From contig MVPZ01000116.1 of the NCBI GenBank assembly GCA_002067045.1, positions 1-6,510 on the forward strand: 6,510 nt of DNA, read 5' to 3'. Positions 1 through 5,376 of this stretch are shown piece by piece. Every line of letters starts with the position of its first letter. The first letter of the stretch is position 1. Position numbers and translations under genes: made by a program. Below the pieces are notes generated by a model. That model made no database searches. It was not told the origin of the DNA and saw only the letters and a program-made list of their open reading frames with translations. This DNA is from Methanomassiliicoccales archaeon PtaB.Bin134. Lineage in GTDB: Archaea; Thermoplasmatota; Thermoplasmata; Methanomassiliicoccales; UBA472.

Positions 1-3
1 CAT

Positions 4-79
4 GGTTCTCCCGCCTTTGGTTGTTGTCCAAACGCCCAAATGAGCGGAGAACCTCTTTTAACACGCCATCATTTTTTTT
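4..79 (+). terminator. Inverted repeat plus T tract, candidate plus-strand terminator
   Basis: GGTTCTCC at 4-11 pairs perfectly with GGAGAACC at 46-53. GC at 13-14 pairs with GC at 44-45 across a one-base bulge, and TTTGG at 16-20 can pair with CCAAA at 28-32 inside the loop. On the plus strand the stem is followed by TCTTTTA (54-60) and eight T at 72-79. This order suits the end of a plus-strand gene lying left of the window and converging on the dehydrogenase. It could instead be an RNA leader or a protein-binding palindrome. The remainder of 1-125 shows no gene I can support. Confidence 0.4.
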
Positions 80-125
80 ACCTCCAACCTTCCATGCACG
101 TTCGTTCTAGACCCTCATGCTTAGA

Positions 126-968
126 TCATGGTCGTTGATAGAACGCCCTGGTGAATCCTAAGCTAAGCTCCCGCAGCATATTCCTGGCATGGGGATCATA
201 GGCCTGGGGATGAGCAATCGCCTCGTAACCCTGGGCAAAGAAACGCCCGGTCACGCCTTCCAGTGCGTAGGACGTCACTATATTGATGACCGCGTCCGCC
301 CCTTCCTGAGGGTCACCCCAGCCATGGCCAAAAGCCTCCCTGACCATCTTGGTGTTCAGCAGGTTGCCAGGATGCACCGCATTTACCGTTATGCCATCAT
401 CCCTGAGCTCCTCTGCCAGGTCCAACGTCATCATGACCAGGGCGAGCTTGCTCTGCCCATAAGCGGCCTGAGGATCATAATGGCGCTCCAGCATCAGATC
501 ATAGAAGTCTATCTGCCGCTGGCTCATGGAAGAAACGTTCACAATGGCGGAAGGCGCCGACCGACGCAGCAGGGGAATGAGGATGCGGGTGAGAAGGAAG
601 GGGGCCAGATAGTTCACTGCAAACCTCAGCTCAAAGCCATCCCTGCTGATCTCCCTGATCTGCTGCCCTTGCTTCCCCTCGCCTATGCCCGCGTTGTTCA
701 CGAGCACATCCAGCTGGGAATGGTCGTTCGTCACCATCTGGGCCAGCTTCGCGACCTCAGCGAACGAGGACAGGTCTGCGTTGTAATATTGGAACCTCCC
801 ACCTTGAACCGCTCTTTGCAGCTCCATCTGGACCTCTTCGCCCTTTTGGGGGTTTCGGCCATGCAGCAGCACCGTTGCCCCCTTGGCGGCCAACCCTTTG
901 GCGGTCAGCTTACCGATCCCGTCGGTTGAACCTGTAACAAGTATGGTGCTTTCATTGACGTCCTTCAT
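126..968 (-). CDS. Short-chain dehydrogenase/reductase (SDR family)
   Basis: A cytoplasmic NAD(P)-dependent oxidoreductase of 280 residues with a Rossmann fold. The N-terminus has the cofactor loop TGSTDGIG (residues 12-19). HGRN follows the second strand, and its Arg38 suggests NADPH preference. NNAG is at 91-94, the structural Asn at 119, the catalytic serine in NVSS (146-147), and the active-site YGQSK at 170-174. The long insert between Ser and Tyr, and the PGN segment after the active site, resemble the retinol dehydrogenase/WWOX-like SDR branch. The substrate cannot be read from sequence. I chose the ATG at 968 because the family's first beta strand begins a few residues later and GGTGA lies four bases upstream. 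The only upstream in-frame alternative is a TTG at 1025, which adds 19 residues with no family feature. The gene lies 116 bases downstream of the acetyltransferase on the same strand, so co-transcription is possible but not shown. Confidence 0.93.
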   Translation of the reverse strand: MKDVNESTILVTGSTDGIGKLTAKGLAAKGATVLLHGRNPQKGEEVQMELQRAVQGGRFQYYNADLSSFAEVAKLAQMVTNDHSQLDVLVNNAGIGEGKQGQQIREISRDGFELRFAVNYLAPFLLTRILIPLLRRSAPSAIVNVSSMSQRQIDFYDLMLERHYDPQAAYGQSKLALVMMTLDLAEELRDDGITVNAVHPGNLLNTKMVREAFGHGWGDPQEGADAVINIVTSYALEGVTGRFFAQGYEAIAHPQAYDPHARNMLRELSLGFTRAFYQRP

Positions 969-1084
969 GATGTCACCGCAGGATCTTGGACTGCCTATCT
1001 TGCCATCCCTGCCTCTTCCTGACAAGCCGGCGGAAGCGGGGCCCGAACTTCATCTATGTAGAAAGGGTGGGACCGTATCGCATA

Positions 1085-1576
1085 TCAAGGTTGCTCCGTA
1101 TGGGCCTGGTCCAGGTCGCTCTCCAACATGACCATCTTCGGCCGGAAACCATACCGGGCGTAGAAGGAGAAGATCGACTCGTCCCCGTAGACCGTGAACA
1201 CCACCGTGCTCCTCGCCCCCTGTTGCCTCATCCACTCCATGGTACGTCGCATCAGCGCATCTCCCACACCACGCCTTCGGGCCTCGTCGTCCACGAAGAG
1301 AGACTCTATCTCCCCATTTCCAAAATAATCTATGCTGCTGGCACAATAGCCCAGGTCCCTGGACGCCGTGGCGTCCCGGGCTATCTCGATTCGCAACCGG
1401 CAGGTCTTGGCCTTGGACACCATCTCCTCCTTGCGAAGTTGGAAGGTCCGCTCGGAGAAATGCTCTGAGAAGAAAGGTGAACGCTTAGAGGCATGCAGGT
1501 TCAGCTGATGCCACATCTCCCTGATGCTGTCGATGAGCTCTACTCCCCCACAGATGAACTCAGTTTCTGAGCGCAT
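1085..1576 (-). CDS. GNAT-family N-acetyltransferase
   Basis: A 163-residue acetyl-CoA-dependent N-acetyltransferase; the acceptor is unknown. The N-terminal part has WHQLNLHAS followed by FSERTFQLRK, a helical arrangement seen in a subset of small GNAT proteins. The core has GEIESLFVDDEARRRGVG, which is strand 4 plus motif A. The acetyl-CoA pyrophosphate loop is RRRGVG at about residues 100-105. The C-terminal FYARYGFRP is the usual motif B strand-helix-strand. I chose the ATG at 1576 over an in-frame TTG at 1591 because a TATA-like box is centred 29 bases upstream of the ATG, the spacing of a leaderless archaeal transcript, and no SD motif precedes either codon. The gene is divergent from threonine synthase; nothing shows a functional link between them. 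Confidence 0.9.
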   Translation of the reverse strand: MRSETEFICGGVELIDSIREMWHQLNLHASKRSPFFSEHFSERTFQLRKEEMVSKAKTCRLRIEIARDATASRDLGYCASSIDYFGNGEIESLFVDDEARRRGVGDALMRRTMEWMRQQGARSTVVFTVYGDESIFSFYARYGFRPKMVMLESDLDQAHTEQP

Positions 1577-1600
1577 TTGAAAAGATACCAACCTGAAGGG

Positions 1601-1615
1601 CTATATTTCTTTGGA
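1601..1615 (-). promoter_or_regulatory. TATA-like promoter of the acetyltransferase gene
   Basis: On the minus strand the sequence reads CCAAAGAAATATAG, a purine-rich BRE-like stretch followed by an AT-rich box centred near 1605. The acetyltransferase ATG at 1576 lies about 29 bases downstream, which would place the transcript start at or next to the start codon. This is a motif-and-spacing call without transcript data. Confidence 0.5.
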
Positions 1616-1635
1616 GAAGGCAGGCGCCTACCTCT

Positions 1636-1648
1636 TTGTGATATATCG
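1636..1648 (+). promoter_or_regulatory. TATA-like promoter of threonine synthase
   Basis: TTTGTGATATATC is centred near 1644, about 26 bases before the ATG at 1670. That is the distance expected when an archaeal transcript begins at the start codon. No SD motif lies between the box and the ATG, which supports a leaderless mRNA. The box sits about 40 bases from the opposing TATA box of the acetyltransferase gene, so the two divergent promoters share one short control region. Confidence 0.55.
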
Positions 1649-1669
1649 GCCCCGCCCATACATACTAAC

Positions 1670-2746
1670 ATGTTCCGTTGTACCGTCTGCGGCACCGAGT
1701 ACAGCGAGTTCCGTTATACATGCTCCAAATGCGGCTCGGTCCTCCTTGCAGTCGACTACCCCATGAAGTGGGAACCGGAAGGGGTGGGGCTCTGGAGGTA
1801 TGGCTCCATGCTTCCGGTATTACGTTCCATATCCCTATCCGAAGGCGGTACGCCGCTCGTCCGGCGCCGTGACAGCAAGGAGGAAGTGTTCCTAAAGTTC
1901 GAGGGGGACAATCCCACAGGTTCCTTCAAGGACAGAGGGAGCACGGTCGTCATCTCTGACGCCTTCAACCAAGGGTACAAGAGCACGACCGTGGCCTCCA
2001 CCGGCAATATGGGCGCCAGCGTAGCGGCCTACTCCGCCTATGCCAACATGACGACCCGAATATTCATCCCAGAGGGCATTCCTCCGGAGAAGGTTGCCCA
2101 GATAACCGCTTACGGTGCGGAGCTGGTGCCGGTGCCTGGAGGATTCGCACAGGCGGTGAAGAGCTCCCTGGAGGAGACCGAGAAGGGCATCTACCTTGCG
2201 TCCAGCGGTCTCAATCCCTATTTTATAGAGGGGCTCAAGACCATCGCCTTTGAGATCTTCGAGCAGATGGGGGTCCCCGACAGGATCGTGGTCCCCACGG
2301 GAACGGGCGGCCTCCTCACTGCCATCCACAAGGGGTTTGAGGAGCTGCGGTCCTTAGGGGTGAGCGATAAGGTGCCTCAGATGATAGCGGTCCAGTCTGC
2401 AGTAGTGGCGCCCATTGTGGAAGCGTGGAGGGACCGCACGGAGCTCCGCACCCCAGGGGAGGTGAGCACCATAGCCTCGGCGATATTGGTCAAGGTCCCG
2501 TTCAACGGTAGATCGGCCATCGATTCGATGAACCGCTCCGGGGGTTATGGGGTCACCGTGACCGACCATCAGCTCATCCAGGCCATCAAGGCATTGGGGC
2601 AGGAGGGGATCTTCGCAGAACCGGCCGCCGCGGCCTCCATGGCAGCCCTGCCGGACCTGGAGCCTTGGCCGGATTCAAGGACGGTCCTGATGATCACCGG
2701 CTCCGGGCTCAAGGACCCATCGGTGGTGCTGAGACGGGACCTGTGA
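1670..2746 (+). CDS. thrC: Threonine synthase (PLP-dependent)
   Basis: Converts O-phospho-L-homoserine to L-threonine plus phosphate, the last step of threonine synthesis, in the cytoplasm. The 358-residue protein begins with a zinc-ribbon-like CX2C pair (Cys4/Cys7 and Cys18/Cys21), common in archaeal threonine synthases. The PLP lysine is Lys87 in NPTGSFKDRG. STGNMGAS (110-117) corresponds to the SGNxGAS loop that contacts PLP and substrate. NPYFIEGLKTIAFEIFEQ is characteristic of threonine synthase as opposed to threonine dehydratase or cysteine synthase. PTGTGG is the PLP phosphate-binding glycine loop, and the C-terminal GSGLKD is typical of the family. A TTG at 1577 is in frame and adds 31 residues, but the ATG at 1670 is favoured by the TATA box 26 bases upstream and by the zinc ribbon starting three residues in. 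No other threonine-pathway gene is adjacent. Confidence 0.95.
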   Translation: MFRCTVCGTEYSEFRYTCSKCGSVLLAVDYPMKWEPEGVGLWRYGSMLPVLRSISLSEGGTPLVRRRDSKEEVFLKFEGDNPTGSFKDRGSTVVISDAFNQGYKSTTVASTGNMGASVAAYSAYANMTTRIFIPEGIPPEKVAQITAYGAELVPVPGGFAQAVKSSLEETEKGIYLASSGLNPYFIEGLKTIAFEIFEQMGVPDRIVVPTGTGGLLTAIHKGFEELRSLGVSDKVPQMIAVQSAVVAPIVEAWRDRTELRTPGEVSTIASAILVKVPFNGRSAIDSMNRSGGYGVTVTDHQLIQAIKALGQEGIFAEPAAAASMAALPDLEPWPDSRTVLMITGSGLKDPSVVLRRDL

Positions 2747-2773
2747 CCTCAGAGCAGTTAAGCTCAGCGGTCA
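2744..2773. repeat. Imperfect palindrome joining two convergent stop codons
   Basis: TGACC at 2744-2748 pairs with GGTCA at 2769-2773, and GAGC at 2752-2755 pairs with GCTC at 2762-2765 around the loop AGTTAA. Two of the three bases between the arms are mismatched. The threonine synthase stop and the hydrolase stop form the two outer ends and pair with each other. It may serve as a bidirectional transcript-end hairpin; there is no T tract beside it. Confidence 0.45.
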
Positions 2774-3466
2774 GACGTCACGGTCCACAGCCACATCCAG
2801 GGTCATCCCGTCCTCTGCCACCGTCACCCTGACATCACCACTGAGCCGCTCTATCTGCTGGACGGATGCGGTTATGTCCTTGTAGAACCAGCTTCCCAGG
2901 TGGGTGACGACGATCCTCCTCGAGAGGGGTGCCAGGAGGTCCACCAGATCAGGGATCCCCGCGTGACCGTGACTGCGGCCGGTGGCCGGGTCCCTCCTGA
3001 CCAGGCCACCCCTCCGCATGAAGCTGCCCTCGATGATGGCCAGATCGACATCGGGGATGCAGTCCCGGTATCGTCCAGGGAACGAGAACAGGTCCCCCGT
3101 GTACAGTACCCGGCCCAGGTCCTTCTCCACAAGGTATGCGCACGAGCGCAGCCCTGCGCTGTGGTTGGTAGGTATGGGCGACACCGTCATGCCGTCAATG
3201 TCCACGGCCCCCCTCATCACCCTGACCGGAAGGCCGGGCCAGGGCTGGGGGCCGTAGAGGGGGACATCGAGGTCCACATCCTCGTTCACGAAGAAGGCGT
3301 GGTCCTCGTGGAAATGGGTGATGAATATGGCCTTAGGCCGCCTCTCCAGGTACTCCCGCTCGCCTAGGTCGAACAGAACATCGTCTATGAGGATCCCGGA
3401 ATGGAGGGCGTGGCCGGGAGCGCTGACATCTATGTGTGCTCTCGTTCCCAGGATCTCCACCCTCAA
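2771..3466 (-). CDS. MBL-fold metallo-hydrolase
   Basis: A probable two-metal hydrolase of the metallo-beta-lactamase superfamily, 231 residues. HFHEDH (His51, His53, Asp55, His56) is the family's HxHxDH metal motif. Further metal ligands fit His102 in PTNHSAG, Asp125 in YTGDLFS and His189 in VVTHLGSW. GHAGIPDLVDLL (His168 region) and the C-terminal AEDGMTLDV match the tail of small RNase Z/PhnP-like members, which cleave phosphodiesters. The substrate here is not determined. I chose the TTG at 3466: it overlaps the glycosylase stop as TTGA, GGGAGGG lies six bases upstream, and the first beta strand (VEILGT) follows at once. A GTG at 3460 is a weaker alternative. The extended reading frame back to 3556 is shadow within the glycosylase gene. 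Translation is probably coupled to the upstream glycosylase gene. Confidence 0.88.
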   Translation of the reverse strand: MRVEILGTRAHIDVSAPGHALHSGILIDDVLFDLGEREYLERRPKAIFITHFHEDHAFFVNEDVDLDVPLYGPQPWPGLPVRVMRGAVDIDGMTVSPIPTNHSAGLRSCAYLVEKDLGRVLYTGDLFSFPGRYRDCIPDVDLAIIEGSFMRRGGLVRRDPATGRSHGHAGIPDLVDLLAPLSRRIVVTHLGSWFYKDITASVQQIERLSGDVRVTVAEDGMTLDVAVDRDV

Positions 3467-4254
3467 GTCCCGCCCTCCCGCTGGCAATGGGGGCAGAAAT
3501 AGGATGTGCGGCCGCCCAGGGGCATGGAGAGGAGAACACCGCCGCATTTCGGGCACCGCTCTCCACGGGAGCGGTGGCGCAGAAGGTAGGTCCGAGGCAG
3601 CTGGGATAGGTCCCCTCTACGCTCTATGGAGCGGCGGAGCACCTTTCGCACGTTATGATAGAGACCCTCCATGTCTCCGCTTCCAAGACCCTGAACCGGG
3701 GCCCGGGGGTCTATCCCAGACTGGAACAGCGCTTCGTCGGAGTACAGATTGCCAATTCCTGCCATCTTATGCTGGTCCATGAGAACATTCTTTGCTGCCC
3801 CCCGGGAGCGTTCCAGTATTCTCATGAAATCTGCCTTGGTCAGCGTGAGAACGTCCGGCCCCAGCTTCTTCTTTCTGGCGTACTCCTCCGGTGAGGCGGT
3901 CAACCCTATCCTTCCCAGCATCCGAGGGTCGCTGAAGGCCAGGTGGCCGTTCTCGAATGTGAAGAGGAATCTATCGTAGCGGGGCTCATCGCTCGAACGC
4001 TCGAAGAACACCGGCTCCCCGGTCATGCCAAAGTGCCATGTCAGCCACCCTCCTCGGCTCAGCTCCAGGAACAGGTTCTTCCCGTGCCTGTACGAGCGAA
4101 CGAACGCAGACCCCTCCACCGCTATGCTGACCGTTCGGGCCTGGAAAGGGCGGACGATAAGGGGATGCTTCGCCTCTGCCCTCAATATGGGGCGGTTCAT
4201 CGAGGTGCTCTCGATGTAGCGTCTGTACGTCTCCACCTCAGGAAGCTCGGGCAT
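3463..4254 (-). CDS. mutM: Formamidopyrimidine-DNA glycosylase (Fpg/MutM family)
   Basis: A base-excision repair enzyme that removes oxidised purines such as 8-oxoguanine and nicks the DNA by its AP-lyase activity. The 263-residue protein begins MPELPEVET; Pro2 is the family's Schiff-base nucleophile and Glu3 the acid. Lys59 in RHGKN matches the conserved beta-hairpin lysine. The helix-two-turn-helix contains MAGIGNLYSDEALFQSGIDP (164-183), very close to the usual Fpg form. The C-terminal zinc finger has Cys234, Cys237, Cys254 and Cys257, and Arg249 in GGRTSYFC matches the finger arginine that contacts DNA. All key residues are present, so it should be active. Fpg and Nei overlap in sequence; GGRTS and the finger spacing favour Fpg. 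The start is firm: Pro2 must follow the initiator, and GGAGGT lies five bases upstream. The gene overlaps the hydrolase gene by four bases. Confidence 0.95.
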   Translation of the reverse strand: MPELPEVETYRRYIESTSMNRPILRAEAKHPLIVRPFQARTVSIAVEGSAFVRSYRHGKNLFLELSRGGWLTWHFGMTGEPVFFERSSDEPRYDRFLFTFENGHLAFSDPRMLGRIGLTASPEEYARKKKLGPDVLTLTKADFMRILERSRGAAKNVLMDQHKMAGIGNLYSDEALFQSGIDPRAPVQGLGSGDMEGLYHNVRKVLRRSIERRGDLSQLPRTYLLRHRSRGERCPKCGGVLLSMPLGGRTSYFCPHCQREGGT

Positions 4255-4259
4255 GAGAT

Positions 4260-4267
4260 ACCTCCCC
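4260..4267 (-). promoter_or_regulatory. Strong ribosome binding site of the glycosylase gene
   Basis: The minus strand reads GGGGAGGT, ending five bases before the glycosylase ATG. It is one of the strongest SD motifs in the window and contrasts with the leaderless-type starts elsewhere. A second SD-like AGGAGGTGG lies about 20 bases farther upstream (4280s) with no canonical start at good spacing. Confidence 0.7.
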
Positions 4268-4384
4268 GGTCAATGACCCACCTCCTGTCCATGGCAACGG
4301 CCGTTCCGCGTCGCCGATCGTAAGAGGCAGGATGTCATCGTCCCTCCTATTTTTCCAGAAGGCGGCCCCTATCATCTTCGCGTT

Positions 4385-4699
4385 CTACCAACGGACGATG
4401 GTTATGACCGCAAGGACGGATATGACCAGGGCCAGGAACAGGCTGATGTAGTAAGAGTACTTGGCCACCGGCTCAAAGGTCTTTCCCTGCTCCATCTTAA
4501 CATACTTGCGGGATACCACCACCGCCGACCACAGTAGGGCAACGGAGAGAACCATCAACGGCTTGGTAATGTCTGTCATATCGAGGGCCAGGAGGAAGAG
4601 GAGCAAGCCCCCGAAGTTCAGGAATAGGGCGGCCATACGCCATACGTTATATACCCTCTTCAGGGCGGAGTTGGACACCCCTCTGTTGGAGAACGACAT
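4385..4699 (-). CDS. Small membrane protein with three predicted helices
   Basis: A 104-residue protein of unknown function that I do not recognise as a named family. Hydrophobic segments lie at about residues 22-39, 48-63 and 83-102. Positive charges cluster before the first helix (Arg6, Lys14, Arg15, Arg21) and between the second and third (Arg64, Lys65, Lys68). The positive-inside rule therefore puts the N-terminus in the cytoplasm and the short C-terminal end outside. There is no signal peptide, cysteine pair or catalytic motif. The ATG at 4699 is supported by a TATA-like box about 28 bases upstream and a weak GGTGGGA. The gene ends in TAG, 130 bases before the glycosylase start on the same strand, so the three minus-strand genes from 4699 down to 2771 could be one transcript. 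Real coding is likely because clean amphipathic spacing and promoter placement agree. Confidence 0.75.
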   Translation of the reverse strand: MSFSNRGVSNSALKRVYNVWRMAALFLNFGGLLLFLLALDMTDITKPLMVLSVALLWSAVVVSRKYVKMEQGKTFEPVAKYSYYISLFLALVISVLAVITIVRW

Positions 4700-4721
4700 C
4701 GTCCCACCATCATCGAACTAT

Positions 4722-4735
4722 TCTTAAATTTTAGC
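4722..4735 (-). promoter_or_regulatory. TATA-like promoter of the small membrane protein
   Basis: The minus strand reads GCTAAAATTTAAGA, centred about 28 bases before the ATG at 4699, which fits a transcript starting at or close to that codon. The core AAATTT is symmetrical, so the box might also serve the plus-strand flavoprotein operon with a leader of about 50 bases. Confidence 0.45.
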
Positions 4736-4763
4736 ATCGAAGCGCGTCATGCAACAGGGAATC

Positions 4764-4774
4764 TACTTTATCAT
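4764..4774 (+). promoter_or_regulatory. Possible TATA box of the flavoprotein operon
   Basis: TACTTTATCAT is centred near 4769 and would place a transcript start near 4795, just before GGAGGG and the ATG at 4803. The match to an archaeal TATA box is only fair, and the AT-rich box at 4722-4735 is an alternative for this direction. Confidence 0.3.
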
Positions 4775-4794
4775 CCCCCTGGCATGAAGGGGAC

Positions 4795-4800
4795 GGAGGG
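4795..4800 (+). promoter_or_regulatory. SD motif that helps place the first flavoprotein start
   Basis: GGAGGG lies six bases before ATT at 4807 and two bases before ATG at 4803. No comparable motif stands before the ATG at 4846. It therefore argues that translation begins near 4803-4807. The ATG at 4803 is out of frame with the flavoprotein, while the ATT at 4807 is in frame. Confidence 0.5.
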
Positions 4801-4806
4801 TTATGC

Positions 4807-5376
4807 ATTCAAGCGCTTCTGCTGGACGGTTCCACTGGGGATGAGATGAGGCCTGCCGTCGAGGCTTCAGAGTCGGTCCTACGGGAGATGGGCCACCAGG
4901 TCGAGACCGTCCGTTTGAAGGACAAGCGCATAGGACAGTGCAGGGGATGCTTCGACTGCTGGGTGCGGACGCCTGGCCAGTGCATCATCGACGATGACGC
5001 CAACGAGATCATGCGCTCCTTCGTAAGCTCCCACGTGATCGTCCTGTTAACCCCGGTCACCTTTGGCGGGCACTCCTCCCAGCTGAAGAAGACCTTGGAC
5101 CGAATGCTCGGCAGCACCCTCCCGTACCTTGAGAGATGTGGCAGGGATACGAGGCATCCCCGCCGATACGATATAGCCCAGCGTATGGTGTTCGTGGGCC
5201 TCCTGCCTCAGCGTGATCACGAGGCCCAGGCCACCTACCGCGAGCTGTCCAAGATGAACGCGCTGAACTTCCACGCTATCGGTTGGGCCATGGCCCTGGT
5301 GTTCTCCAACGAGCGTACGGAGATGGCGTCCATAGCGGTCCGGGAAGCATTACTGCAGGCGGGGATCGCACCGTGA
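4807..5376 (+). CDS. Flavodoxin-fold protein with CX2CX2CX7C motif (ISF-like)
   Basis: A probable FMN-binding NAD(P)H oxidoreductase of the flavodoxin-like fold, close to iron-sulfur flavoproteins (ISF). Read from 4807 the protein is 189 residues. ALLLDGSTGDE (residues 3-13) is the first strand and FMN phosphate loop. CRGCFDCWVRTPGQC holds Cys45, 48, 51 and 59, the compact cysteine motif that carries a 4Fe-4S cluster in ISF, and IIDDDAN follows as in family members. TPVTFGGHSSQLKKTLDRM is the FMN isoalloxazine-side loop and helix. The first in-frame ATG is at 4846 (176 residues), but starting there would delete the FMN loop. No ATG, GTG or TTG lies in frame between the stop at 4732 and 4846, so an ATT start at 4807 or a frameshift after the ATG at 4803 is needed. 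The gene overlaps the next by GTGA. Electron transfer as its role is inference; the partner is unknown. Confidence 0.85.
   Translation: MQALLLDGSTGDEMRPAVEASESVLREMGHQVETVRLKDKRIGQCRGCFDCWVRTPGQCIIDDDANEIMRSFVSSHVIVLLTPVTFGGHSSQLKKTLDRMLGSTLPYLERCGRDTRHPRRYDIAQRMVFVGLLPQRDHEAQATYRELSKMNALNFHAIGWAMALVFSNERTEMASIAVREALLQAGIAP

Noticed and set aside
1..3. Minus-strand ATG at the very left edge as the start of another gene
   Set aside because: Only the start codon would be inside the window; the GGGAG before it is part of an inverted repeat, so no gene can be supported.
189..929. Long plus-strand open frame opposite the dehydrogenase
   Set aside because: It is the reverse complement of a clear SDR gene with all catalytic motifs. 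Its own translation shows no domain.
986..1468. Plus-strand frame opposite the acetyltransferase
   Set aside because: It shadows the GNAT gene; the translation has no family signature and is Pro/His/Arg-rich, as antisense frames in GC-rich DNA usually are.
1577..1669. N-terminal extension of threonine synthase from the TTG at 1577
   Set aside because: It would run through the TATA box and add 31 residues before the zinc ribbon that normally begins the protein.
3318..3782. Plus-strand frame across the Fpg/hydrolase junction
   Set aside because: It lies opposite two well-supported genes and encodes nothing recognisable.
4784..4849. 21-codon frame ending in ATGA at the ATG of 4846, as a coupled upstream peptide
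   Set aside because: The overlap looks attractive, but the ATG at 4784 has no SD motif and the flavoprotein's FMN loop is encoded across the same bases in another frame, which better explains the region.
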